From: Rhodanobacter sp.
Lineage (GTDB): Bacteria > Pseudomonadota > Gammaproteobacteria > Xanthomonadales > Rhodanobacteraceae
DNA: 64,000 bases
Reading direction: 5' to 3'
NCBI GenBank assembly: GCA_004298015.1
Contig: SCSE01000082.1
Coordinates: forward strand, 1-64,000
This document shows positions 37,032 to 45,923 of the stretch, piece by piece. Numbering within the stretch: position 1 is the stretch's first letter; each line of letters begins with the position of its first letter. The notes under the pieces are model-generated. The model made no database searches, was not told the DNA's origin, and saw nothing but the letters and a program-made list of their open reading frames with translations. The translations under genes and the position numbers were made by a program.

Positions 37032-37616
<585 letters not shown>

Positions 37617-37805
37617 GCTGTTTTCCTGTCAGCGCTGATCTCCAGGAGTGGGGCGACCTGACACCAACTGCCGGAGCAGCCGGCGAGGCTGCCTGTCGTT
37701 CCATCGGGCCTGCCCTGGACGCGGGATCGCGCGGAAAACGCGACGTCGCCGCGGCGACGTCGCTGATTTCAGTCGTGTCCTGGCACGTCATTGCCCCGGG
37801 TTTGT

Positions 37806-38270
37806 TTATTGTCCGGCCACCGGCGGTTGCGGCGGTTGCGGCGGCATGGGAGCCGGCGGAGGCATCGGTGGACGTGGCGGCATGCTGGCGCGCTCCCAGC
37901 GGCTCATGGTCTTGTCGCTCACAATGCTGCGCAGCTTGGCGCAAGTAGCCTCGTCCTCGGCCCGGCGCTGCTTCTGTTCTGCTTCGTGCTTTTCAGCCTG
38001 TTGCTTGAACAGTTGCTGCACTTGTGCGGCCTGCAAATCGCTGACGCCGAGCGCGCTGCGCCAGGCTGGATTGGCGCTGAAGTCCGGCATGTGGCGGTGC
38101 GGCGGCGGGGGCAGGTCGCTGCGGCAACCGGGTGGCAGTGGCGGCACATGATCGTCGAATGCGCCGGGTGGCGGCATCGGTGGCGCATCTTGCGGCGGCA
38201 TGACACGTTGGGCGCTGGCGCTGCCGGCTAGCGCCAGGCCGACCAGGATGGCGATCAGGCGGGTTTTCAT
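37806..38270 (-). CDS. Periplasmic proline-rich Spy/CpxP-like protein
   Basis: An exported protein of 154 residues. The signal peptide MKTRLIAILVGLALAGSASA is followed by proline-rich segments at both ends of the mature chain (PPMPPPGAFDDHVPPLPPG, and near the C-terminus PPRPPMPPPAPMPPQPP). Between them lies a helical stretch with LQAAQVQQLFKQQAEKHEAE and LRSIVSDKTMSRWE, which resembles the LTxxQ-type helices of Spy/CpxP chaperones. It is transcribed divergently from the BaeS-like kinase gene 120 bases away. In Escherichia coli, spy is a target of BaeSR, so this protein is probably the local target and perhaps a feedback partner of the sensor. Confidence 0.75.
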   Translation of the reverse strand: MKTRLIAILVGLALAGSASAQRVMPPQDAPPMPPPGAFDDHVPPLPPGCRSDLPPPPHRHMPDFSANPAWRSALGVSDLQAAQVQQLFKQQAEKHEAEQKQRRAEDEATCAKLRSIVSDKTMSRWERASMPPRPPMPPPAPMPPQPPQPPVAGQ

Positions 38271-38390
38271 GGGGTGGTCTCCTTGGCTTGCCGGGGGATC
38301 CGACAGCGCTCACGATGACCTGCAAGTTCGCAGAGAATATGCATGAATTGTGGACGCACGGTGTGCACCGGGCGGCTATGCTGCGGCCGT

Positions 38391-39866
38391 ATGACTCGGC
38401 CACTCCCTCGACCTGCATGGCGCTTTCGTCTGCGCCTGGCACACAAACTGTTTCTGCTGCTGGCCACTGCAATCGGTCTGGCCCTGCTCGCCATGGGCGC
38501 CTTGTCCGTCTACAACCTGCGCAGCGGCTTTGTCGACTACGTGAATACCACGGACCTCGCCCGGCTCGATCCGTTGGTACAGGCGCTGGACCAGCGTGCC
38601 GATGCGACGCGGGGCTTTGCCGGCCTGCGCCGGCGTGGCCCATGGGATGCGTTGCTGCGTGACACGCTGGAGCAGGGTGAGCCGACAGCCCCACCGGCCG
38701 CGCCCCGGCCGCCGCAGCCACCCGAGCCACCACGGCCGCCAGCACCTCCACCGCCGCCACAACCACCGGGTGTTGCTCCGCCGCCGCCCCCGTTGCCACC
38801 GCGCGTGGCGCTGCTGGATGCCGGGCAGCGGCTGGTGGCGGGCAGCCCACCTCCTGCCGATGCGCTGAAACGCCCGTTGCGCCACGATGGCGTCACCATC
38901 GGCTGGCTGGTGCTGCGCCCTCTGAAGCAACCGGAGGGGCGGCGCGACAAGGCCTTCCTCGCCAGCCAGGTGCGTAACATGGCGCTGCTGGCCTCGGCGC
39001 TGCTGCTGCTGGCGATGGCGCTGGCCTGGTTTTTCGCGCGCCATCTGCTGGCGCCGTTGCGCACGGTGGAGCAGGCCGCGCGGCAGCTGTCCGATGGCAA
39101 GTATGGCGTGCAACTGGACACCTGCCGACAGGACGAACTGGGCGACCTGGTGCATCACGTGAATCGACTCAGCCTTGCGCTGCAGGCGCACGAGACGGCG
39201 CGACAGCGCTGGATGGCGGATATCTCGCACGAGTTGCGCACGCCGCTGGCGATTGTGCGTGGCGAGCTGGAAGGCATGCGCGATGGTGTGCGCATGGCCG
39301 ATGCCGCCGGACTGCAATCCCTGCATGACGAGGTGATGCGGCTGGACCATCTGGTCGGTGACCTGCATCAATGGTCGCTGGCCGATCAGGGCTCGCTTAG
39401 CTACCGGCCACAGCCACTGGATCTGGCCGAGCTGGTCGCCGACGCCTGCGCGCGCTTTGCCTCGACGGCGCGCGAGGCAGGTCTGCAGGTCGAATCAGAT
39501 CTGAGTCCGGCGCCGGTCAATGCGGACCCCGACCGTCTGCGCCAGCTTGCCGACAACCTGCTGGGCAACAGCCTGCACTACAGCGACCGCGGTGGCCGGG
39601 TACAGGTCAGCGTGTTCAACGAACATGGCGAGGCGCTCCTGCGCGTGGACGACACCCCGCCGGGCGTGCCCGAGCAGGACCTCCAGCGGCTGTTCGAACC
39701 GCTGTATCGGGGCGAGCTGTCACGCAATCGCGCCCATGGTGGCAGCGGCCTGGGGCTGGCCCTCGCACAGCGCATTGCACTGGCGCACGGCGGCCACTTG
39801 AGCGCGTCGCTCTCGCCGCTCGGCGGCCTGCGACTGGAACTGCGGCTGCCGCGGCGAGTGAGCTGA
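38391..39866 (+). CDS. BaeS-like sensor histidine kinase with a proline-rich periplasmic domain
   Basis: The protein has 491 residues. Two membrane segments (about 15-40 and 195-220) bracket a periplasmic domain with an unusual polyproline tract at about residues 100-138. Then come HAMP, the dimerisation box DISHELRTP with phospho-acceptor His280, an N box (DNLLGNSLHYSD) and the G boxes (DDTPPGVPEQDLQRLFE, GGSGLGLALAQ), as in BaeS. It should phosphorylate the response regulator whose ATG follows after one spacer base. The ATG at 38391 is chosen because the first membrane helix follows soon after; an ATG at 38343 is in frame. It lies divergent to a proline-rich Spy-like protein gene. Confidence 0.92.
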   Translation: MTRPLPRPAWRFRLRLAHKLFLLLATAIGLALLAMGALSVYNLRSGFVDYVNTTDLARLDPLVQALDQRADATRGFAGLRRRGPWDALLRDTLEQGEPTAPPAAPRPPQPPEPPRPPAPPPPPQPPGVAPPPPPLPPRVALLDAGQRLVAGSPPPADALKRPLRHDGVTIGWLVLRPLKQPEGRRDKAFLASQVRNMALLASALLLLAMALAWFFARHLLAPLRTVEQAARQLSDGKYGVQLDTCRQDELGDLVHHVNRLSLALQAHETARQRWMADISHELRTPLAIVRGELEGMRDGVRMADAAGLQSLHDEVMRLDHLVGDLHQWSLADQGSLSYRPQPLDLAELVADACARFASTAREAGLQVESDLSPAPVNADPDRLRQLADNLLGNSLHYSDRGGRVQVSVFNEHGEALLRVDDTPPGVPEQDLQRLFEPLYRGELSRNRAHGGSGLGLALAQRIALAHGGHLSASLSPLGGLRLELRLPRRVS

Positions 39867-39867
39867 G

Positions 39868-40542
39868 ATGATCGCCGCGCATATCCTGATCGCCGAAGAC
39901 GAGCCCAAAATCGCCGCACTGCTCGCCGACTATCTGCGGATGGCCGGCTATGAGTCCACGACGGTGGGTGAGGGCGATCGCGTGCTCGCTGCCATCGCCG
40001 CGCAGACACCGGACCTGCTGTTGCTGGACGTGATGCTGCCCGGCAAGGACGGGCTGCAGATACTGCGCGAGTTGCGCCAGCGCAGCACGCTGCCGGTGAT
40101 CATGCTGACCGCCCGCGCCGACGAGATCGACCGCCTGCTCGGCCTCGATCTGGGCGCGGATGACTACATCTGCAAACCGTTCAGCCCGCGCGAAGTGGTG
40201 GCGCGGGTGCGCGCCCTGCTGCGCCGGGCAGCGCCGGATGCCGCCGCCAATCCCTTCACCATCGACGAGGCCGCGCAGCGCATTTTCCTGGCCGGTCGCC
40301 CGGTCGCGCTCACCACCAGCGAATACCGTCTGTTGCATGTGCTGATGACGCATCGCGGCCGCATCTACTCACGCGATCAGCTGCTCGACCTGATGCATGG
40401 CGACCTGCGCGACGTGACCGACCGGGTCGTCGACAGCCATATCCGCAACCTGCGTCGCAAGCTGGAAGATCTGGCGCCCGGGCAGTCCTATATTCATGCC
40501 GTCTACGGCGCGGGTTACCGGTTCGAGGTTGCGGAGGGGTGA
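39868..40542 (+). CDS. BaeR-like OmpR-family response regulator
   Basis: The protein has 224 residues. The receiver domain has the acidic pocket (AEDEPK), phospho-acceptor Asp54 in LLLLDVMLPG, the conserved Thr (MLTAR) and Lys (CKPFSP). The C-terminal winged helix contains LTTSEYRLLHVLMTHRGRIYSRDQLLD and HIRNLRRKLE. It is encoded immediately after the kinase gene (one base between stop and start), so the pair forms a coupled two-component operon. Envelope stress control of the divergent Spy-like gene is the most likely job, inferred from BaeSR and from gene order. Confidence 0.94.
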   Translation: MIAAHILIAEDEPKIAALLADYLRMAGYESTTVGEGDRVLAAIAAQTPDLLLLDVMLPGKDGLQILRELRQRSTLPVIMLTARADEIDRLLGLDLGADDYICKPFSPREVVARVRALLRRAAPDAAANPFTIDEAAQRIFLAGRPVALTTSEYRLLHVLMTHRGRIYSRDQLLDLMHGDLRDVTDRVVDSHIRNLRRKLEDLAPGQSYIHAVYGAGYRFEVAEG

Positions 40543-40759
40543 GCGGCAGATGGATGAACTGGAGCCTGAGGGGATGCGAATGTTTCAGGCCCAGCAGGAG
40601 GCGGCGACTTGAATCTTCAGAGCCTGTCCTTCTATCGGCGCGACAACTGATATGACGCAGGAGGTGGCCTGAGCGGCGGAGGCGAGCGGAAATCAAGCCG
40701 GTGCTCACCTGACTTTCTCCGTCCCGGTTTCGGCTTCTGGTAAGTGAACCTCATGCCGC

Positions 40760-40788
40760 TTGAAAATCAATATTGTTAATTTTAGTAT
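40760..40788 (+). promoter_or_regulatory. Sigma-70-like promoter of the DUF2089 gene
   Basis: TTGAAA (40760-40765) and TAGTAT (40783-40788) are separated by 17 bases within a strikingly AT-rich tract (about 40760-40815) in otherwise GC-rich DNA. A short inverted repeat TCAATA/TATTGA (40767-40772, 40786-40791) overlaps it and may be an operator. The predicted leader to the ATG at 40838 is about 40 bases, and AAAAAGGAG gives a strong ribosome binding site. Confidence 0.6.
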
Positions 40789-40837
40789 TGAGTTTTTAAA
40801 TTTTATTGGCTATGTTGTTTGAAAAAGGAGCGATCCT

Positions 40838-41188
40838 ATGGATATCTCGAAAGCCATTTGTCCTGAATGCTTGGCTCCCATGCGGGTGCAGCGGCTGACT
40901 TGCCCCCAGGGCCACATCGCCATGGAGGGGCACGTTGAGGTGCCTCCCCTGGCAAGCTTGACCTTGGATGAGCAGCTCTTCGTGACGGCCTTCATGCGCT
41001 GCCACGGATCCATAAAGCGCATGGAGGACATGTTCGATATCAGCTATCCGACGGTCAAGAACCGGTTGAACAGCATCGTAGACAAGCTCGACCACGCGCT
41101 GGATGCGCCTTCCTCGAACCTCAAGATTCTAGAGCGCCTGGAACAGGGCGAGATCACGGTGAAGGAAGCGTTGGCAAGGCTCCAGTGA
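40838..41188 (+). CDS. DUF2089 putative DNA-binding protein with a zinc ribbon
   Basis: The protein has 116 residues. An N-terminal zinc-ribbon-like cluster (Cys8, Cys11, Cys22, His26 in CPECLAPMRVQRLTCPQGH) is followed by a helix-turn-helix region, FMRCHGSIKRMEDMFDISYPTVKNRLN, and a C-terminal segment ILERLEQGEITVKEALARL. This layout is DUF2089. It may regulate itself and the next gene. It is preceded by an AT-rich promoter and a strong ribosome binding site and is followed 59 bases later by the SHOCT-like gene. Such pairs recur in bacteria, but their role is not established. Base use is lower in GC than neighbouring genes, which suggests transfer. Confidence 0.85.
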   Translation: MDISKAICPECLAPMRVQRLTCPQGHIAMEGHVEVPPLASLTLDEQLFVTAFMRCHGSIKRMEDMFDISYPTVKNRLNSIVDKLDHALDAPSSNLKILERLEQGEITVKEALARLQ

Positions 41189-41247
41189 GAAACAGTAAGT
41201 TGGATTTTTGAACACTTGCACGCAAACGGCAGAAAGGGAGAACGACG

Positions 41248-41676
41248 ATGACGGCAGAACGACGCAAAGTGCTGGACATGCTCGCAGACGGCAAGATCAA
41301 ACCGGACGAAGCGGAGCAGATACTCAATCACCTGGCTTCATCAGAATCGAAAAATGCTGCCGATGGTGACGTACATACCGCTGCCGAGGACAGCAAGGGT
41401 GACAAACGCCCCCGGGATTTTCGTTATCTTCGCGTGGCCGTGGAGAGGCTAGGTCGCGACAACGTCAACATCCGGCTGCCGCTGAAACTCGTCCTGACCG
41501 GCCTCAAACTGTCGACCCTGCTGCCGGGAAAGGCCGGCATCCACCTGTCTGATCAATCCATTGACCTCTCGTACCTGGGCAAGCTCAAAGGCGAAGCACT
41601 GAACGCCGCGCTTGCTGAACTCGACATCGAGATCGAGACTGAGAAGGGCGAGAAAGTCCATATATTCTGTGAGTAA
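41248..41676 (+). CDS. SHOCT-like (YvlB/LiaX N-terminal type) protein
   Basis: The protein has 142 residues. The N-terminus ERRKVLDMLADGKIKPDEAEQILNHL is a SHOCT-like helical hairpin as found in YvlB/LiaX-type proteins. A charged linker follows, then a beta-rich part with FRYLRVAVERLGRDNVNIRLP. The C-terminal EALARL-type helix of the preceding DUF2089 protein is a related motif (an eight-turn hairpin binding element), so the two products may interact. No signal peptide or membrane segment is present. The ATG is preceded by AAAGGGAGAA. Function is unknown; membrane or antibiotic stress is a guess from LiaX relatives. Confidence 0.75.
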   Translation: MTAERRKVLDMLADGKIKPDEAEQILNHLASSESKNAADGDVHTAAEDSKGDKRPRDFRYLRVAVERLGRDNVNIRLPLKLVLTGLKLSTLLPGKAGIHLSDQSIDLSYLGKLKGEALNAALAELDIEIETEKGEKVHIFCE

Positions 41677-42108
41677 GAGAAAAGGGAGAAAAGGCGTCAG
41701 GGACAATTTGAGCGTCTCGGTGGGCGTTCGACCGGCCGCACTGTACAAATCGCCCCATCCCCGCTTGGACCCACGCGCAGACGCAATCAGATTTGTCCCA
41801 CACGCTGTCAAGCTTGCGGCTGCGTTGAAATCTTCGTCGTGTGTGCAGCTGCCTACGCCGCCCGCGGCTCCACCTGACGCATGATTTCCGTGTGCGTGGG
41901 GAGGGTCTTGAACTCGCTACCCTTGAACAGCGCCTGCATATCCTTTCAGTGGAAGCTTCTCTTTGACTGGAAATAGTACGCCGGGCGTAATACGTCAAAA
42001 GCATCAGGAAGTTGCCACAAACCACAACAGCGCCGTATCGCTACGGCGCCGCTATCGATTCCAGCAAAAGTCACTGGATGCCAGCTTCCGCTGGCATGAC
42101 GGTGAGGA
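41677..42108. other. Intergenic region with a possible gene-end fragment
   Basis: About 430 bases between the SHOCT-like gene and the convergent thiolase gene. No full gene is visible. On the minus strand, a 28-codon frame near 41860-41945 (MQALFKGSEFKTLPTHTEIMRQVE...) reads like the tail of a larger protein and may be a relic; the family is unknown. A REP-like hairpin lies at 42075-42100. Confidence 0.4.
42075..42100. repeat. REP-like palindrome at the end of the thiolase gene
   Basis: ATGCCAGC-TTCC-GCTGGCAT (42078-42097) is a perfect eight-base stem within TGGATGCCAGC...GGCATGACGG. It belongs to the widespread family of intergenic repeats with the pattern TGGATnCCAGC...GCTGGnATGAC. Related units lie at 43369-43448, at the other end of the thiolase gene. 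It lies only about 10 bases past the thiolase stop and may also act as a transcript end or stabiliser. Confidence 0.7.
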
Positions 42109-43314
42109 CTACAGCGCTTCGAAGATTCCTGCCGCGCCCATGCCGGTGCCGATGCACATGGTGACCATGCCGTACTTCTGCTTGCGACGACGCATGCCGT
42201 GCAGCAGGGTGGCGATGCGCACCGCGCCGGTGGCGCCGAGCGGATGGCCGAGCGCGATCGCACCGCCGAGCGGGTTGACCTTGGCGGGGTCGAGCTGGAG
42301 GTCGCCCATCACGGCCAGTGCCTGCGCGGCGAAGGCTTCATTGAGCTCGATCCAGTCGAGCTGATCCTGGGTGATGCCGGTCTGCTTGAGGGCCTTGGGG
42401 ATCGCTTCCTTCGGGCCGATGCCCATCACCTCGGGTTTCACGCCGGCGACGGAGAAGCCGACGAAGCGGGCCAGTGGGGTCAGATTGTATTCCTTGATTG
42501 CTTTTTCGCTGGCCAGCATCACCGCGCCGGCGCCATCAGACATCTGCGAGGAGTTGCCGGCGGTGACGGTGCCGCCGAACTGGCCGTTGCGGAACACCGT
42601 GCGCAGCTTGGCCAGCACCTCCAGCGTGGTGCCGGCGCGTGGGCCCTCATCCATGTTGATGCTGCGGCTGTCGGTGACGATGCCGCGGGTGGCGAGATCG
42701 GGGTAGTGGTCATCCAGCGCAAACGGGCTGATCTCGTCGCTGAACTCGCCGGCGGCCTGGGCGGCCAGGGCGCGGCGGTGGCTTTCGACCGCGAACGCGT
42801 CCTGTTGCTCGCGGCTGACCTTCCACTGCTTGGCCACGTTCTCGGCAGTGATGCCCATGCCGTAGGCGATGCCGATGTTCTCGTCGGAGAAGATGGCCGG
42901 ATTCATCGCGACCTTGTGGCCCATCATCGGCACCATGCTCATGCTCTCGGTGCCGCCGGCGAGCATCAGGTCGTCCTCGCCCAGACGGATGCGGTCGGCG
43001 GCCATTGCCACCGCTTGCAACCCGGAGGAGCAGAAGCGGTTGATGGTGACGCCGGGCAAGGTGTCGGGCAGGCCGGCCAGCAGCACGCCGATGCGCGCCA
43101 CGTTCATGCCTTGCTCGGCTTCGGGCATGGCGCAGCCGATGATGGCGTCGCCGATGCGGTGCGGATCGATGCCCGGGCACTGCGCCATCACGGCGCGGAT
43201 CACGTGGGCGAGCATGTCGTCCGGGCGGGTATTGCGGAACACACCGCGCGGCGCCTTGCCGACCGGGGTGCGGGTGGCGGCGACGATGTAGGCGTCTTGC
43301 ACTTGCTTGCTCAT
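42109..43314 (-). CDS. fadA: Acetyl-CoA C-acyltransferase (3-ketoacyl-CoA thiolase)
   Basis: A thiolase of 401 residues that cleaves 3-ketoacyl-CoA with CoA in the last step of beta-oxidation. The nucleophilic cysteine in NRFCSSGLQA (near residue 93), ELNEAFAAQ, GHPLGATGA and the second active-site cysteine in TMCIGTGMGAAG are all intact. It follows the FadN-like multifunctional enzyme gene on the same strand, with a gap of about 165 bases filled by a REP pair. The pair and the upstream TetR gene form a fatty acid degradation operon. The symbol follows the family naming; a fadI-like role cannot be excluded. Confidence 0.94.
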   Translation of the reverse strand: MSKQVQDAYIVAATRTPVGKAPRGVFRNTRPDDMLAHVIRAVMAQCPGIDPHRIGDAIIGCAMPEAEQGMNVARIGVLLAGLPDTLPGVTINRFCSSGLQAVAMAADRIRLGEDDLMLAGGTESMSMVPMMGHKVAMNPAIFSDENIGIAYGMGITAENVAKQWKVSREQQDAFAVESHRRALAAQAAGEFSDEISPFALDDHYPDLATRGIVTDSRSINMDEGPRAGTTLEVLAKLRTVFRNGQFGGTVTAGNSSQMSDGAGAVMLASEKAIKEYNLTPLARFVGFSVAGVKPEVMGIGPKEAIPKALKQTGITQDQLDWIELNEAFAAQALAVMGDLQLDPAKVNPLGGAIALGHPLGATGAVRIATLLHGMRRRKQKYGMVTMCIGTGMGAAGIFEAL

Positions 43315-43368
43315 TTTTTCTGCTCCGTTGCGTCGCGCTTTCAGCTGCGGCGGCTTTGGTTCTTGATC

Positions 43369-43448
43369 GTCATGCCAGCGAATGCTGGTATCCAGTGTCG
43401 TTGCAGTTGGCTTGAAGGCGCTGGGTCCCAGCTTTCGCTGGGATGACG
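43369..43448. repeat. REPIN-like pair of palindromes between fadN and the thiolase gene
   Basis: Two hairpins face each other: TGCCAGC-GAAT-GCTGGTA (43373-43390) and the perfect TCCCAGC-TTTC-GCTGGGA (43426-43443). Both carry the flanking signature ATCCAG or GGTCC and end in ATGAC. This inverted double unit is typical of REPINs. It sits inside a likely operon, where it could change the relative amounts of the two transcripts. Confidence 0.7.
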
Positions 43449-43480
43449 GCTAGGTGAAACAAGGATCGGTCGAGAACTCG

Positions 43481-45853
43481 TCAATTCCTCAACGGCTTGC
43501 CGGTAGTCATGGTGTGGGCGATGCGGGCCTGGGTTTTCTCGGTCTGCGCCAGCGCCACGAAGTGCTTGCGCTCCAGGGCCAGCAGCCACTCCTCGTCGAC
43601 GGTCGAGCCACGTTCGATCACGCCGCCGCAGAGGCAGTCGGCGATGCGGGTGGCGATGTCGATGTCATGCGGCGAGGCGAAGTAGCCAGCTTGCAGGTTG
43701 GCCAGCGAGGCCTGGAAGGTGGCGGTGCCGACGTCGCCGGCCACCGGCACGTTGCGCCCGGGCAGCGGCGGGCGGTAGCCGCTTTCGGCCAGCGAACGGG
43801 CCACCTGCTTGGCGATGTAGAGCAGTTCGAAGCTGTTGAACACGACGACGTCGCTGTCGCGCAGCAGGCCCATTTTCTTTGCCTCCAACGCACTGCTGGA
43901 AACCTTGGCCATCGCCACGGTTTCGAAGACTTTCTTCAGCTCCTCGAACGGATCGCCCGGGTTGGCCTTTGCCGCGCGCACGGCCAGTTCATGCAGGCCG
44001 CCACCGGCGGGCAGCAGGCCGACGCCGGCCTCGACCAGGCCGATGTAGCTTTCCAGCGCCGCCACGGTGCGTGCCGAGTGCATCTGGAATTCGCAGCCGC
44101 CACCGAAGGCCATGCCACGTACGGCGGAGACCACCGGCACCAGCGAAAACTTGATCGCCATGCTGGTGGCCTGGAAGTTCGCCACCATCTTCTCGAACTC
44201 GGCGATCTTGCCTTCCTTGATCAGGCCCAGCGCACCCTTGAGGTCGGCACCGGCGGAGAACGGCTCACCGGTCTGCCAGATCACCACCGCCTTGAGCTTT
44301 TCCTCGGCGATCCTGATCGCCTGCTGCACGCCGTCCAGCACGAAATCGTTGACCGTGTTCATCTTGGTCTTGAACGAGAGGATGCCGACGCCGTCGTCAC
44401 CCAACGTCCACAGCCGTACGCCCTCGTTCTCCCACACCGTGGTGCCCTGGTCGAATTTCTCGCCGAGGATCGGATCGGGGAACAACTGGCGCGCGTAGAC
44501 CGGATGCTGCGAGCGCGGCTTGTCGGTCTTGGTGCTGGCCGAGTACGAGCCGGCCTTGCCGTGCACGCCGCTGCGACCGTCGGTGACCCAGCTCGGCAGT
44601 GGCGCGTTGCTCATGGCCTTGCCGGCAGCGATGTCCTCGTCGATCCAGCCGGCAACCTGCTGCCAGCCGGCGGCCTGCCAGGTCTCGAACGGGCCGAGTT
44701 TCCAGCCGTAACCCCAGCGGATCGCGAAGTCGACGTCACGCGCAGTATCGGCGATGTCGGCCAGGTGGAAGGCGGTGTAGTGGAACAGGTCGCGGAAGGT
44801 GGCCCACAGGAACTGCGCCTGTGCGTCGCCGCTGGCGCGCAGCTTGGCAAATTTCTCGGCCGGGTCCTTGATCGCCAGGATCGCGGCGACCTCGTCGGAG
44901 GGTTTTTGCTCGGACGGGCGGAAATCACCCTTTTCCAAATCCAGCACCACGATGTCCTTGCCGACCTTCTGGTAGAAGCCGCCACGGGTTTTCTGGCCCA
45001 GCGCGCCCTTGTCGATCAGGCCCTGCAGCCATACCGGCGCCTTGAAGTACTTGTGCCAGGGGTCATCGGGCAAGGTGTCGGCCATGGTCTTGATGACGTG
45101 GGCCATGGTGTCCAGGCCCACCACATCGGCGGTGCGGTAGGTGGCGCTCTTGGGGCGACCGATGGCCGGGCCGGTAAGTGCGTCGACGGTGTCGAAGCCG
45201 AGCTTGAACTGTTCGGTATGGTGCATCGCGGCCAGCATGGAGAACACGCCGATGCGATTGCCGATGAAGTTCGGGGTGTCCTTGGCGATCACCACGCCCT
45301 TGCCGACGGTGGTGGTGAGGAAGGCCTCGAGGCCTTCGACCACGCTCTGCTCGGTGAGCCGGGTCGGAATGACTTCCACCAGATGCATGTAGCGCGGCGG
45401 GTTGAAGAAATGCACGCCGGTGAAGCGATGGCGCATTTCTTCGGGAAGTGCTTCGGCGAGACCGGTGATCGACAGCCCGGAGGTGTTGCTGGCCAGTACG
45501 GCGGTGGCGGACACGAACGGGGCGATCTTCTTGTACAGGTCGAGCTTCCAGTCCATCCGCTCGGCGATCGCCTCGATCACCAGGTCGACGTGCTTCAGTT
45601 GCTCGAGGTCCTCGTCATAGTTGGCGGGGATGATCGCGCTGACGAGGCTCTTGTCGGCAAGCGGGGCTGGCGACAGCTTGCCGAGGTTGGCAATCGCCTT
45701 GAGCGCGATGCCACTCTTCGGACCTTCCTTGGCGGGCAGGTCGAACAGGACGGTCTCGACGCCGGCGTTGGTCAGGTGCGCGGCGATCTGCGCGCCCATG
45801 ACTCCGGCGCCCAGCACGGCGGCCTTGCGGATGCGTAGGGGGATTGCGGTCAT
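43481..45853 (-). CDS. FadN-type 3-hydroxyacyl-CoA dehydrogenase/enoyl-CoA hydratase
   Basis: A multifunctional beta-oxidation enzyme of 790 residues. The dehydrogenase comes first: the NAD-binding motif AAVLGAGVMGAQIAAH at residues 9-24, NTSGLSITGLAEALP, then HFFNPPRYMHLVEVI. The hydratase-like domain is C-terminal (about 490-700), with the oxyanion segment SAGADLKGALG and the glutamate-containing GLVEAGVGLLPAGGG. This domain order is that of FadN rather than of FadB/FadJ, where the hydratase is N-terminal. It would convert enoyl-CoA to ketoacyl-CoA for the thiolase encoded downstream. No acyl-CoA dehydrogenase gene accompanies it. The ATG at 45853 follows GGAGA. Confidence 0.93.
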   Translation of the reverse strand: MTAIPLRIRKAAVLGAGVMGAQIAAHLTNAGVETVLFDLPAKEGPKSGIALKAIANLGKLSPAPLADKSLVSAIIPANYDEDLEQLKHVDLVIEAIAERMDWKLDLYKKIAPFVSATAVLASNTSGLSITGLAEALPEEMRHRFTGVHFFNPPRYMHLVEVIPTRLTEQSVVEGLEAFLTTTVGKGVVIAKDTPNFIGNRIGVFSMLAAMHHTEQFKLGFDTVDALTGPAIGRPKSATYRTADVVGLDTMAHVIKTMADTLPDDPWHKYFKAPVWLQGLIDKGALGQKTRGGFYQKVGKDIVVLDLEKGDFRPSEQKPSDEVAAILAIKDPAEKFAKLRASGDAQAQFLWATFRDLFHYTAFHLADIADTARDVDFAIRWGYGWKLGPFETWQAAGWQQVAGWIDEDIAAGKAMSNAPLPSWVTDGRSGVHGKAGSYSASTKTDKPRSQHPVYARQLFPDPILGEKFDQGTTVWENEGVRLWTLGDDGVGILSFKTKMNTVNDFVLDGVQQAIRIAEEKLKAVVIWQTGEPFSAGADLKGALGLIKEGKIAEFEKMVANFQATSMAIKFSLVPVVSAVRGMAFGGGCEFQMHSARTVAALESYIGLVEAGVGLLPAGGGLHELAVRAAKANPGDPFEELKKVFETVAMAKVSSSALEAKKMGLLRDSDVVVFNSFELLYIAKQVARSLAESGYRPPLPGRNVPVAGDVGTATFQASLANLQAGYFASPHDIDIATRIADCLCGGVIERGSTVDEEWLLALERKHFVALAQTEKTQARIAHTMTTGKPLRN

Positions 45854-45923
45854 TGGCTTCTCCAGGGGTGCGATGGCAAAAAACAAACAGGATGTAGCGG
45901 CCGTGATCGGTCAGATCGTCAAT

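Noticed and set aside
38680-38810. The polyproline tract in the sensor kinase as a frameshift or an assembly error
   Set aside because: The frame continues smoothly into HAMP and kinase motifs, and the tract begins and ends within the periplasmic domain.
43454-45838. Open frame of almost 800 codons on the plus strand opposite the FadN-like gene
   Set aside because: It mirrors the coding strand codon by codon and is rich in His, Gly and Val, as antisense frames of such genes are. No known fold is visible.
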